This document shows, in pieces, positions 39,334 to 48,800 of a stretch of 64,000 bases of DNA. How positions within the stretch are numbered: position 1 is the stretch's first letter; every line of letters starts with the position of its first letter. The notes under the pieces were generated by a model. It was not told the origin of the DNA. It saw nothing but the letters and a program-made list of their open reading frames with translations, and searched no databases. The stretch comes from Leptospira haakeii (GTDB lineage Bacteria > Spirochaetota > Leptospiria > Leptospirales > Leptospiraceae), in NCBI RefSeq assembly GCF_002812045.1, contig NZ_NPEG01000004.1, positions 124,001 through 188,000 of the forward strand. The letters run 5' to 3'. Position numbers and translations under genes: made by a program.

Positions 39334-39412
39334 AATGAGACCTTCCCAGATTATTTTCTCATTAGCTAAATAAAGATGGACATTTGGATGGAAAGATTCA
39401 TGGTAGAGGCGA

Positions 39413-39655
39413 ATGGATAGCAACTTCTTCTTCGAAGAGGCTCCTGAGGACTCGGAGAGTCGAGATATCTTAGATATCATGGACTCCTACCGTTATATGA
39501 ACTCCTCTTACTTTTTCGATTTTATATCGGATGGAAGATGGGATCATGGCAAGGGTTGGGTGGAGAAAAACATCGACCGAGGACAATGGACCACAAGATT
39601 CGTTCCGGGCAGTATAGATCGTTACCGTCGACCCGGGTCCGGTCAAAGTCCCTGA
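39413..39655 (+). CDS. Small acidic/aromatic hypothetical protein
   Basis: An 80-residue protein, acidic at the start (E-E-A-P-E-D-S-E-S-R-D) and rich in Tyr, Phe, Trp, Arg and Gly later (G-R-W-D-H-G-K-G-W). AGAGGCG lies just upstream of the ATG. The frame stops six bases before a strong bidirectional terminator, which supports a genuine transcript end. No family recognised. Confidence 0.5.
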   Translation: MDSNFFFEEAPEDSESRDILDIMDSYRYMNSSYFFDFISDGRWDHGKGWVEKNIDRGQWTTRFVPGSIDRYRRPGSGQSP

Positions 39656-39660
39656 GCACA

Positions 39661-39690
39661 AAAAAAGGACCCTTTTTCGGGTCCTTTTTT
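39661..39690. terminator. Bidirectional rho-independent terminator
   Basis: AAAAAAGGACCC (39661-39672) and GGGTCCTTTTTT (39679-39690) form a perfect 12-base stem with a six-base loop. T-runs flank it on both strands, so it can serve the small rightward gene ending at 39655 and the leftward gene ending at 39723. Confidence 0.92.
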
Positions 39691-39722
39691 ATTATACAGA
39701 CTTGATTCTGCGACTTTAAGTC

Positions 39723-40601
39723 TTAGTTCACCAATTTCAACCCGTTGATGTCTATGATCTTACGATAGACTAGTTTGTTCTTCTCTTTTTGAGGATTGAA
39801 GATCAGAACCACAACCTTGTTAAAAGTAAAATATCCAGGACGATACTCAGTGTAGTGGTGAGAGAAGATCGTGGATTTATACTTAGCATTGTATACTGTA
39901 TAAGTATGTTTGCTTAAAGTATCATGCTTTTGTTTTTGCAGATCTTCTGCAGTTTGAGGCACGAAATTACTGATTAGAACTTTGTCTTTTGCAGGACCTT
40001 CTTCTCCGTAAAGAACGATAGGAAGTGCATCCTTAGGATTATTAGTAAGATAATGAACTAGAGTATCCAGATTCGGGTTAGGGAATTTTACTTTTTCTCC
40101 TCTCGCGATCTTTTCATCATAGCTCTTCTTTACTTCTCCGTATTTTTTCTCTCCCCAAACATTTTTACTGTCTAGTTTTACTGGAACCAGGTTCTGGAAG
40201 TTTACTACTTTTGTTTCTTCTTCCAAATCGTATTGTCTCCATTTAGGGAATGGAACCAGTTCTCTGCGATCATCTACCCTAGAAAGAGGAGTTTCGTTTA
40301 CTGCTAAAATATAAATGGAGAAGTTCGCCGCGTCGAAGTCTCTATTCTCGAGTTCAACCATTACGTCCATGAACTCGCCTTTTCCGTTATCTGCATGTCT
40401 ACGGAAGAAGGAAACTTCTTTGACTAAGAGCCTATCATCGTAATACGCGAGTGGATAAAATTCCACACCTTCGGAACCTTTGCTTTCCTTCTCAGCATTG
40501 TTTTGGCCGGAAATGCCATTTCCCAAAATTAAGAATAATAGGATAAAAGAAAATTTTGCGACGGATTTCATGCGATTTAATGTCCCAGTACGGTTCTTCA
40601 T
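39723..40601 (-). CDS. Exported hypothetical protein
   Basis: A 292-residue protein with an N-terminal signal peptide (hydrophobic F-S-F-I-L-L-F-L-I-L-G-N-G-I-S-G-Q near 17-33), so it is periplasmic or outer-membrane associated. The body is mainly beta-strand and charged, with no repeats or recognisable motif. An internal ATG at 40571 gives a shorter, more standard signal peptide and could be the true start. It ends at the shared terminator at 39661-39690. Function unknown. Confidence 0.7.
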   Translation of the reverse strand: MKNRTGTLNRMKSVAKFSFILLFLILGNGISGQNNAEKESKGSEGVEFYPLAYYDDRLLVKEVSFFRRHADNGKGEFMDVMVELENRDFDAANFSIYILAVNETPLSRVDDRRELVPFPKWRQYDLEEETKVVNFQNLVPVKLDSKNVWGEKKYGEVKKSYDEKIARGEKVKFPNPNLDTLVHYLTNNPKDALPIVLYGEEGPAKDKVLISNFVPQTAEDLQKQKHDTLSKHTYTVYNAKYKSTIFSHHYTEYRPGYFTFNKVVVLIFNPQKEKNKLVYRKIIDINGLKLVN

Positions 40602-40744
40602 ATTGAATATCGACTTAAAAGCCCCGAAACTTAGCCGTTCCTTCTCCTTTTCCTTAAAAAAATGAGAAGAATTCTGCCTCGGGAGGAGAACGGATCGACT
40701 CTATCTAAAATAGGAAATTTAGTCCAGCGGATTAAAAGTTTAAG

Positions 40745-40768
40745 AAAAGCCTAAGGGATTAGGCTTTT
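40745..40768 (-). terminator. Rho-independent terminator overlapping the panD stop
   Basis: AAAAGCCTAA (40745-40754) and TTAGGCTTTT (40759-40768) form a perfect ten-base stem with loop GGGA. On the minus strand the panD stop codon TAA (40759-40761) lies inside the stem, so termination begins immediately at the gene end. Confidence 0.8.
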
Positions 40769-41115
40769 TTGATATGGTTCTTGTCGTCTACAAGAACGAC
40801 TTGTGGTTTATAACCTTTTGGCAGGTCCTTTTCTTCCAAGGAGCCGTAGGAAATGATAATTACCTTGTCTCCTTTCATTCCGAGACGGGCAGCGGCTCCG
40901 TTCAAACAGATCTCTCCAGAACCTCTTTTGCCTTCGATCAGATATGTCTCGAATCTGGATCCATTGTTTACATTCACAACAGAAACTTTTTCGTAAGGAA
41001 ACATTCCAGCGGCATCTACCAAATCCATATCTACCGTCAGGCTTCCCTCATAATTGAGGTCGGCGTCGGTTACGGTGGCTCTATGGATTTTACCTTTACA
41101 AACAGTGATGAGCAT
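40759..41115 (-). CDS. panD: Aspartate 1-decarboxylase proenzyme
   Basis: Makes beta-alanine for pantothenate and CoA synthesis. The proenzyme self-cleaves between G24 and S25 in N-Y-E-G-S-L-T-V-D to create the pyruvoyl cofactor; both residues are present. 118 residues, with the usual N-G-A-A-A-R-L and G-D-K-V-I-I-I-S-Y core. It follows the Panacea-like gene by six bases, so the two are probably one transcript. Confidence 0.96.
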   Translation of the reverse strand: MLITVCKGKIHRATVTDADLNYEGSLTVDMDLVDAAGMFPYEKVSVVNVNNGSRFETYLIEGKRGSGEICLNGAAARLGMKGDKVIIISYGSLEEKDLPKGYKPQVVLVDDKNHIKKA

Positions 41116-41121
41116 TCGTGT

Positions 41122-41655
41122 TTACTCGCTAAAAAGTACCTTAAATATTTTGCCCGAGATATTCAAAAGCGTTTTTCTCTTAAAGAAATGGATTTTAGTG
41201 TTAATAGTTTCTTTGCTAAACTTAATTTCCGAAAAAAGCGGAGTTATCACGTAATTCTCATATAAATTCGGATACACTCTATTTTCGTCGTAAACACTTC
41301 CTTTGAAATTTTCCAGAACTTTGCGAAGGATCCTTTTTTCCTGACGATTCAGGTCTATCTCATCCTCATGCTCTGTTCCGACCCAAGTTAGCAAATAACC
41401 CGAAATCCCAGTCTCGGTCAATTTTGGGAGTACATCTATTAGACGATTTTCTTTCAGGTGAAGAAGTGCCTGATTTAGTTCCATCGGATAAGGAGAATCT
41501 TCCAGATGGATATATTTCTGCTCAGTAATCACTTTGGCATATTTTTGGAAGAACACACCATCGGAAAGATAGACCAATTTTGCAAGTTCCTGGCGATTTC
41601 TTCCTCGCGGAGATCTTTGGAGTATAAAGGAGATGACTTCGAGCAGCTTTTCCAT
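41122..41655 (-). CDS. Panacea/SocA-like (DUF4065-related) protein
   Basis: A 177-residue protein. Its N-terminal 90 residues resemble the Panacea domain: L-A-K-L-V-Y-L-S-D-G-V-F-F-Q-K-Y near 24-39, then K-Y-I-H-L-E-D-S-P-Y-P near 47. Panacea domains occur in antitoxins and phage-linked proteins such as SocA, but no toxin partner is adjacent: the downstream gene is panD. The start overlaps the lipB start on the opposite strand by 23 bases. Family assignment moderate, role unknown. Confidence 0.5.
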   Translation of the reverse strand: MEKLLEVISFILQRSPRGRNRQELAKLVYLSDGVFFQKYAKVITEQKYIHLEDSPYPMELNQALLHLKENRLIDVLPKLTETGISGYLLTWVGTEHEDEIDLNRQEKRILRKVLENFKGSVYDENRVYPNLYENYVITPLFSEIKFSKETINTKIHFFKRKTLLNISGKIFKVLFSE

Positions 41656-42322
41656 AAATAATACGTGTGTGCAGGCTTTTTCCCTGAAAAATCCCCTTCC
41701 GTATGAAGATTACGTCCTCTTCCAGGAAAAGTCCCGGGAAAATAGAAGGGAATCGATTCTATTTTTGGAACACCCTCTTACGATAACCGGGGGGATCAAT
41801 TATAATATCGACAATCTTCTCCGAAATGAGGACTTCCTTTCCGAACACGGAATCTCTCTCCAATACATAAAAAGAGGAGGGGATTATACCGCTCATGAGC
41901 CCGGACAGATCGTTACCTATGTACATTTGGACTTAAAAAAAAGGGAAATTTCCATCTCGGAATTTCTGGATGGGGTCCTTGAATCTGCTATTTATTCCAC
42001 TAAGAAAGTTTGGGATCTGGATCTTGTAAAAAATCCCCACGCTCCCGGGCTTTACCTTTCTACTTCTCCCAATCGTAAAATTCTTTCTATGGGAGTTTTG
42101 TTCAAGTCTTGGTTTACCAGTTATGGGATCGCACTGAACGTTTCTAATGATTTTTCTGCCTTCCAGTGTATTCATCCCTGCGGACAAGACTGGAAATCCA
42201 TGATTTCAGTCTCTCAGTTGGGACTCGGAAGCGGGCAAGATAAGAAGAAGGAATGGATCCTGGCTTTTCAGTCCAAATTTCTGGAACATTTAAAGCCGAT
42301 TCGAGACAAGATCAGCACCTAA
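41633..42322 (+). CDS. lipB: Octanoyl-[acyl-carrier-protein]:protein N-octanoyltransferase
   Basis: Transfers octanoate from ACP to lipoyl domains, the first step of lipoate synthesis. Visible motifs are R-G-G-D-Y-T-A-H-E-P-G-Q near 82-93, the lysine in R-K-I-L-S-M-G-V near 143, and the catalytic cysteine in H-P-C-G-Q near 182. 229 residues. The ATG at 41633 has AAAGGAG almost touching it, and GTG at 41669 is an alternative. With the ATG the coding region overlaps the divergent gene by 23 bases. Confidence 0.9.
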   Translation: MTSSSFSINNTCVQAFSLKNPLPYEDYVLFQEKSRENRRESILFLEHPLTITGGINYNIDNLLRNEDFLSEHGISLQYIKRGGDYTAHEPGQIVTYVHLDLKKREISISEFLDGVLESAIYSTKKVWDLDLVKNPHAPGLYLSTSPNRKILSMGVLFKSWFTSYGIALNVSNDFSAFQCIHPCGQDWKSMISVSQLGLGSGQDKKKEWILAFQSKFLEHLKPIRDKIST

Positions 42323-42351
42323 AAGGATTTTTATTCTTTAGAAAAAAGCCG

Positions 42352-42371
42352 AAATCGGCCGATTTTTAAAA
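42352..42371 (+). terminator. Possible weak terminator after lipB
   Basis: A perfect 14-base palindrome AAATCGGCCGATTT (42352-42365) is followed by further T residues, 29 bases after the lipB stop. As RNA it could form a five-pair stem with a GGCC loop. It could equally be a protein-binding site for the gene starting at 42388. Confidence 0.35.
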
Positions 42372-42387
42372 GAAGAGAGGTTCTCAG

Positions 42388-43371
42388 GTGCAAATTTTCA
42401 AACATATTCTATTTTTCGTTTTAGCACTTTTGGTTTGCGAAGGGATCGCTGCCGGAGCCTCTGCATGGTCTTTTCTGGAGTCTTCTCTTGCTTCTTTTGA
42501 GCAGATCAAAAATCTTTCGGACCAAAGAGCCAGAGATACGATCGGTGCCATTTCTAAATCCAGCGAAGGAAAATTAAGTAAAGATAGATTAGAAGATCTG
42601 AACTTTGCATTCACAAGACTTGTGAAAGTGACTTCTGGAGATAAAGAAGGATTTATCATTTCCGAGATCAGCATGACTGATGATTCAGGAGTAGTTCTTG
42701 CATCGTCGAACGAAGATTATGTGTCCGATCAGAGAGCAAAAAGAAAACCCGAACCTAAGTTTTTATCCACTAATTATACCGCTGCACATCATTTGAGAAA
42801 ATGGCAGATCGGGACTCCTATCCTCTTGGGAGAAAAGAATACATACCAGAATGATAAACTGATGCAGATCGTTTCTCCTTATTTCCCTGAAATTACGGAG
42901 CCAAGTGTTCTTCTTTCAATGGCTGTATATCATCCTGAAAAATTGGAAAGAGTGGCTTCTCTTCATATGAAATATGAAAGAGGGAACTTTGCACATTTTG
43001 TAAAGATACAGACAGAACTTTTCTGGTGGACCTTGCAGAATAACGCGATCATCGCTCTTATCTGCGCTCTTATATTAGGATTTTCTCATTTGCTTATTAA
43101 AAGTGTTCGTACTTCTTTTACTCAGGACGGAAAGTATATTGCGGATCCTTCTGCTCCTCCTTTATGGGAGAAGGTCGACTTTGCACAAACTCAGGGGCCT
43201 ATCCGTTGGAGAGAAAATGTTTCTCCTACTCCTTCTTACACAAGCCAAAACACCGCGCCTGTTTCTGAGAGCCATGTTCCGGCAGCGACCCCAGTGTTAT
43301 CTGCTCCTTCTACTGCGCAAGCAGTCAATCGAGAGAAAGCGGAAATTATAGACGCTATTTATCTAGGATAA
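42388..43371 (+). CDS. Two-helix membrane protein with extracytoplasmic sensor-like domain
   Basis: A 327-residue protein with one helix near the N-terminus (about 5-27), an extracytoplasmic domain of about 180 residues with a coiled start (S-F-E-Q-I-K-N-L-S-D-Q-R), a second helix (about 215-235) and a cytoplasmic tail rich in Pro, Ser, Thr and Ala. The layout matches sensor modules of kinases or chemoreceptors but no signalling domain follows. It is seven bases before the STAS protein gene, a plausible partner. GTG start. Confidence 0.7.
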   Translation: MQIFKHILFFVLALLVCEGIAAGASAWSFLESSLASFEQIKNLSDQRARDTIGAISKSSEGKLSKDRLEDLNFAFTRLVKVTSGDKEGFIISEISMTDDSGVVLASSNEDYVSDQRAKRKPEPKFLSTNYTAAHHLRKWQIGTPILLGEKNTYQNDKLMQIVSPYFPEITEPSVLLSMAVYHPEKLERVASLHMKYERGNFAHFVKIQTELFWWTLQNNAIIALICALILGFSHLLIKSVRTSFTQDGKYIADPSAPPLWEKVDFAQTQGPIRWRENVSPTPSYTSQNTAPVSESHVPAATPVLSAPSTAQAVNREKAEIIDAIYLG

Positions 43372-43377
43372 ACTTTT

Positions 43378-44082
43378 TTGGAAATTCATACTACAAAACA
43401 AGGACATATATTGAAGGTAACTCCTAAGGGAGTTCTGGATTCTTATTCTGCATTCGATCTGGTACGTTTTATCAAAACTCGCTGGGAAGAAGGAGAGAGA
43501 CTTGTTCTAGTCAATTCTCGTTTTGTGGAATATATAGAAGAAGATGGGATTTCTGCGCTCGTAGAATTGAAAAACTTCTTCGAAAAATTCGGTGGAAATA
43601 TTGCATTCAGTGACTGGAACGAAGAAAGTTTATTGGTTTTAGGATTATTCGGTTTGAATAAAGGCCAGAACTTCTTCGCACATGAAAAAGAAGCGGAAGT
43701 TTGGCTTTCTTCTTTGAAGATAGAGGATAGAAGGACTTTATCGGAGAGATCGGAAAGTGTTTCTTCTCTCAGACAAACTAAACCTGTACAGTTTTATTCA
43801 AGTCCCTCTTCTTCGTTAACTAAGTCGGATGTATATGTTCCTGAGATCAGCACTGTTCCTATACCTGGGCAAGAACCTGTTGAGAAAACTAAGATCGGAA
43901 AGGATCTGGATCATTCTTTAGAGCAGGCGAGACACATCCAAGAGAGAATATTATATTGTGAGTCTTGTAGGGCAAGACTTAGGATTAAAACTCTTGGCCG
44001 TCATCAATGTCCTAATTGCGGAATTCAGTTTGACGTAAGTCGCACCGGCGGAGTTCGATACTTAGAGAAACTATTAGGTTAG
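43378..44082 (+). CDS. STAS-domain protein with C-terminal zinc ribbon
   Basis: The N-terminal STAS domain (about 1-112; K-V-T-P-K-G-V-L-D-S-Y-S-A-F-D-L and E-Y-I-E-E-D-G-I-S-A-L) resembles anti-sigma factor antagonists. The phosphorylatable serine position is not obvious: the loop reads E-E-D-G-I-S. A Ser/Pro-rich linker (about 125-175) leads to a C-x2-C...C-x2-C zinc ribbon (C-E-S-C near 193 and C-P-N-C near 212). TTG start. Encoded between a sensor-like membrane protein and murJ; the combination suggests a partner-switching adaptor, an inference. Confidence 0.72.
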   Translation: MEIHTTKQGHILKVTPKGVLDSYSAFDLVRFIKTRWEEGERLVLVNSRFVEYIEEDGISALVELKNFFEKFGGNIAFSDWNEESLLVLGLFGLNKGQNFFAHEKEAEVWLSSLKIEDRRTLSERSESVSSLRQTKPVQFYSSPSSSLTKSDVYVPEISTVPIPGQEPVEKTKIGKDLDHSLEQARHIQERILYCESCRARLRIKTLGRHQCPNCGIQFDVSRTGGVRYLEKLLG

Positions 44083-44119
44083 TTTCAATACGTCGGAAAC
44101 ACCGACCACGTAGGATCTC

Positions 44120-45709
44120 TTGTCCCAAGCAGCCAGAAGAAGTTTCGCTCTTTCTTTTTACACCCTCGTTTCCAGAATTTTAGGAGTGTTCCGAGACCAT
44201 TTTATGGCCGTGTCTTTCGGGACAGGCACAGTGGCCTCCGCATTTTCTGTAGCTTATAGATTGCCTAATATGTTCCGCAACCTATTGGCAGAAGGGACTC
44301 TTTCTCAATCCTTCATGCCATTATATTCAGATGCGGAGAAGGACGGAGTAGTCGCCGCTCGAAAGATGAGTGGAGCCGTATTAAGTTTTCTTTTTGTAAT
44401 TCTTCTAAGCTTCGTAGTTATCGTATTTACGTTTTCTCCATTCGCACTTCCAATTCTGGTAGGAGGAACTGCTGAATATTCCGGCCTTGTAATAGAACTT
44501 ACCTATATACTCTTTTTCTTAATTGTCACTGCGAGTTTGTCTTCAATCTATATGGCGATATCCAACGTCAAAAATAGATTTTTTGTTCCATCTCTTTCTC
44601 CCATCATTCTGAATTTAAGTTATCTCACAGTGTTCCTTGGGATTTTTCCCTTTGTAGAATGGGAACTTTTGACCAAGGTGAGAGTCCTTTGTTTTGCGAT
44701 CGTAGGAGGAGGAATCATACAATTAGTTGTCCAAGCCTGGTACGTTTCCAAAAATGGAGAAGGTCCGATATTCTCTTGGAATTATAAACATCCTGCCATT
44801 TCAAAAATATTTAAACTGATGTTACCTGCAGCGGTCGGAGGCGGTTTTTACCAGCTCGGGCTTTTAGTGGATATATTTTTAGCAAACTATGTGCAGAATA
44901 CAAATCCAGGTTTGGGTGCAGTCGTTAGTTTGGATTACGCACAGAGGTTGGTGCAACTTCCTACCGGAATTATCGGAGTCGCACTTGCCACCACAACTTT
45001 ACCTGCGTTACTTTCTTCCCTAAAACAAAACAAACATTCTGAGGTTCCTAAGGAAATGTTGGGGGTTTTAGGATTCGCAGGTTTTCTGACTGCGCCTGCT
45101 GCCTTAGGAATTGGCATTTTAGCCGGACCAATTTTGGATTCCATATATTATGGAGGAAGATGGGATCATTTAGCTACGGAAACTACGATTTTACCTTTGG
45201 TATTTTATTCAGTAGCGGTACCATTTTATAGCATGAATAAGGTTTTGATCTCTACGTATTATGCATTCCAAGATACTAAAACTCCTTTGAGAGTCCAAGC
45301 ATTCACTTTTGTTTTGAATCTGACTTTAAACTTTTCATTAATTTTCTTTCTGAAACATTCTGCAATCGCATTGTCTTCCGCCGTATCAACTGTAGTAACT
45401 TGGACCTTACTTTCGGGTTATTTAAAAAAGCATGAAGTCGCTTTTCCTTGGGAAGGTTTTATTTCCAAAATTGCAAAATTGATCCTGCCACTTTTAGCGA
45501 TGGCGGCATTTTTATTTTTTTATAAAGAAATAATCCATCCTTGGGCTTTAGGTTTTCTCTCCGAAAAAGGCTTAAGTTATGCGAATTCTTCCAGGATCTC
45601 ACTTTGTGCCGCTATTCTTCCGGGGATGGCAATTTTTTTCCTGATTAGTCTGCTTTTAGGTATAGAAGAGATAAGGTTAATAGCTGGAAAAATATTTCGT
45701 AAGAAGTAA
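44120..45709 (+). CDS. murJ: Lipid II flippase MurJ
   Basis: Flips undecaprenyl-linked peptidoglycan precursor across the inner membrane. A 529-residue MOP-superfamily protein with about 14 helices. The opening R-S-F-A-L-S-F-Y-T-L-V-S-R-I-L-G-V-F-R-D and A-Y-R-L-P-N-M-F-R-N-L-L-A-E-G-T-L are family signatures. Arginines in the central cavity (R-I-L-G-V-F-R-D, R-N-L) are retained. TTG start 37 bases after the STAS gene. Confidence 0.95.
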   Translation: MSQAARRSFALSFYTLVSRILGVFRDHFMAVSFGTGTVASAFSVAYRLPNMFRNLLAEGTLSQSFMPLYSDAEKDGVVAARKMSGAVLSFLFVILLSFVVIVFTFSPFALPILVGGTAEYSGLVIELTYILFFLIVTASLSSIYMAISNVKNRFFVPSLSPIILNLSYLTVFLGIFPFVEWELLTKVRVLCFAIVGGGIIQLVVQAWYVSKNGEGPIFSWNYKHPAISKIFKLMLPAAVGGGFYQLGLLVDIFLANYVQNTNPGLGAVVSLDYAQRLVQLPTGIIGVALATTTLPALLSSLKQNKHSEVPKEMLGVLGFAGFLTAPAALGIGILAGPILDSIYYGGRWDHLATETTILPLVFYSVAVPFYSMNKVLISTYYAFQDTKTPLRVQAFTFVLNLTLNFSLIFFLKHSAIALSSAVSTVVTWTLLSGYLKKHEVAFPWEGFISKIAKLILPLLAMAAFLFFYKEIIHPWALGFLSEKGLSYANSSRISLCAAILPGMAIFFLISLLLGIEEIRLIAGKIFRKK

Positions 45710-45807
45710 TTTTGCCCGATAGATCTGCGGTGAAGAATTGGGACTGGCTCCTTCTAAGGTAAAAATTCTCCGAGGAGAAAAAAGTAAGTTAAAACTTCTA
45801 GAAGTTT

Positions 45808-48800
45808 ATGATTAGAAATTTTCTGAAAAATTTTTATACTAAAATCGGAGGAGCTTTTTTATTTTTTCCGGTTCTTTTGATTTGTTTTTCTTTTGAAATT
45901 CAGGCAACCGATTATTTTGACACCCTCACTTCCGAGAAGAAACCTATATTAGGAAGTGATAAAGAAGATAAATATACTTTCAAAATTTCCCCATTCGCGA
46001 GTATTGAGAACTGGGGGCCTCATTATTCATTAAATCTGCTAGTTCTTTATACTTATACTGATTATCCCAAATTTAAGCAGACTAGTTTTTTTCCTTTATT
46101 TGATCATATATCTGCAAAAGAAAACAAATCTTACAAATCTTATCTTTTCCCGATCTATTATGCACAGCGCATCCAGGACTCTCAGTCGGATTCCGAAGTA
46201 AACTATTCCTTATTTCATTATAACTCTTTCGAATCCAGAGGAGAAAAATTTTCGGAGAGTTGGATATCCTTTCCTTCTTTTCTCCCTTTGTTTGGAAGAA
46301 GTAAAACAATTGAAAGCGGCAAGGAAGAATCCTTTTATTTCGCGGTCCCGTTCTTGTTTTTCAGGAATAGAATTAATGGAGATGACTGGAATCATTTTTT
46401 GATCTTTCATTGGGGAGAAGATAAAGAGTCTTCTTACGGTTCCATTCTTCCTTTGGTGTATTGGGGCTCCGGTAAAAGAAAATTCAATTTAACTTTTTTT
46501 CCGATCTTTTTCTATAGTACATTATATAATTCTTATTCTGATAAGGAAGATTTTCATTTTACCATTTTTCCTCTATTCTCTTACAATTCTTGGAATTCGA
46601 GTCAGGAAGGTTCCTTTTTTACTCCACTTTTCGGCCAAACTTGGAGGGAAACTCCTCAATTAGGGGGAGGCGGAAAAGAAGAGGAAAAATTTTCCTACTA
46701 CTTGGCTCTTTTCCTGAATCGTAATTATCATAACGGTGAATTACAGAATTATAATGCGAATATTCCGATCTTATTCAGCAGGAAATGGGAGAAGGGAGGT
46801 AAGTCCGATACAAATATAGCATTGATCAGTGGTTGGAGTTCCAATGAAAAAGGAGATTATTCGTCCTCTTATCTTTTTCCTCTGATGTTCCATAAGAAAA
46901 ACGAATATTTTTATCTGTTCCCTGCATATTTCGATAATGGGACTAGCAAATTCGGGATCTTGCCTCCATTCTATTATAATCGAACAGCGACAGACCTGGA
47001 CTTTTATGCTTTAAATTTTTATTATACGAAAGATTGGAGCGGATCCTCTAAATTTTTATTTTTCCCGGTCTATTATCATTCGTTTAAACCGGATGAGTCA
47101 AAGATTGTTACTCCGATTTTTTATTATTCTTCGGATGTTTCCAAAACTACCACTTTGTTTCCTTGGTTTCTTTTTTATCGAAATAAAGAAAAAGAAGCCT
47201 CTCAGAATTATTTTATAAATACTTATCTTTCTTGGAATGATCAAGGGAAATTTCAGCACGGGTTTTTCTTCCCTCTTTGGTTCTATAAGTCTCAAGATTA
47301 TTTTCATTTTATTCCTTTATGGGCGAAGGGGAATCAGCCAGGGAATGAATATACTTGGATCATTCCGTTATTCACTTATTGGAATAAGACTAGAACTTGG
47401 GTAGGTCCGTTCTATTCTAGAAAAAGTGAGATCGGTGATCAATATGAAAGATGGATCTTATTCCCATTCTGGTATTTTTATAGGGACTCTTGGCAAGGTA
47501 ATAAGTCCGAAAGTTATACACTTTTGCCTGTTTTCCAATGGAATGATACTTCCGAATATAAAGAACTCATAACTCCTTTGTCTTATTCAAAAGAATATAA
47601 AACAAAGTTCGAAAAATATTCCTTAGTTACATTATATGAAAGATATGACACCGACCAGGAATCTAGGAGGAGGATATATCCGTTTTATTTTTCGAATAGT
47701 ACTAACGAATATTCTTATTGGAATGTTCTTGGGCTTGTAGGTAGAGGTTTTGACAAGGTCGGAGATGCAAAATATAGTTATGGATTTCCATTCTACTTCT
47801 ATAAAAGGGATAGTTTTCGCTTAGTTTTACCATTCTATTTCCGTTTTGGAAAGGACGAAGATATCTATACTCATTTCGGTCTTTTTCATTATTGGAATCG
47901 TTCTGCAGAAAAGGATAATACCTGGATTTGGCCTTTATTATGGTTTTCGAATGTGGATAAGGTCCGTAAGGAAGAATTCTCCACTTGGTTTCCCCTCTAT
48001 TGGAATTGGAACAATTCGCGGAGCAAGGGGGATATGTTTCTTCCCCTTTGGCTAAACTATTATGAAGCGGATAAAACTTTAGAGTTAAAATTAGCCTATT
48101 CTTCCTCTAAAACATTAGGAAGTTTTTCGGGAGCAGCCGGAGTCGGGGCTACTGAAAAAGATTATTATCTAGACGCGGATATTTCTTTGTTCTATAGTTT
48201 ATTTAGCATTTCCACAAGAACCTCCGTAAACAAAGAGGAATTACAATTTTGGAAAGAAAATCACCCTGCTGAAGTCGCCACATCCGATTTACCTGTTAAG
48301 AATATTTCCGTTAAAAATTCTTGGGAAGAAAAAGAAGGTTTGGGCCAATACAATAGATTAACTCGAGAGAAGGTCCGTTCTTTCTGGGGTGTCAGTGCTT
48401 TATTCGGAATTTTCAGTTATGAAAGGGGAGACGACAGGCGACATTTCAGGTTACTCCCTTTAAGTTGGTTTTCTTGGTCTGAAAAAACGTCGGATAAGGT
48501 GTATGCCGCTCCTCTATTCTTTTGGAGTAGGATTGCGGATGAATCTTATTTTGTTTTATTTCCTTTCTATGGAAGACAGGAACAAAAGGAAAATTTCCAA
48601 GAATCTTATCTGCTGTTCGGTTTCTTGAGAGGAAAACAGGGGGAACTTAGAGATTATTCTATTCTATGGCCGATTACTAGATTTTATACTTCACCGGATT
48701 CTTGGGGATTTAGGATCTTTCCTTTAGTTGCCCATGATGAGTCTAAAGATTATTCTCGCACAATCTCTCCTTTGTATTATAAAAAGAGGATCGTAGAAGG

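Noticed and set aside
41122..41655. Toxin-antitoxin interpretation of the Panacea-like gene
   Set aside because: No small toxin gene is adjacent. The downstream neighbour is a complete panD and the upstream one is lipB, so I leave it as a single protein of unknown role.
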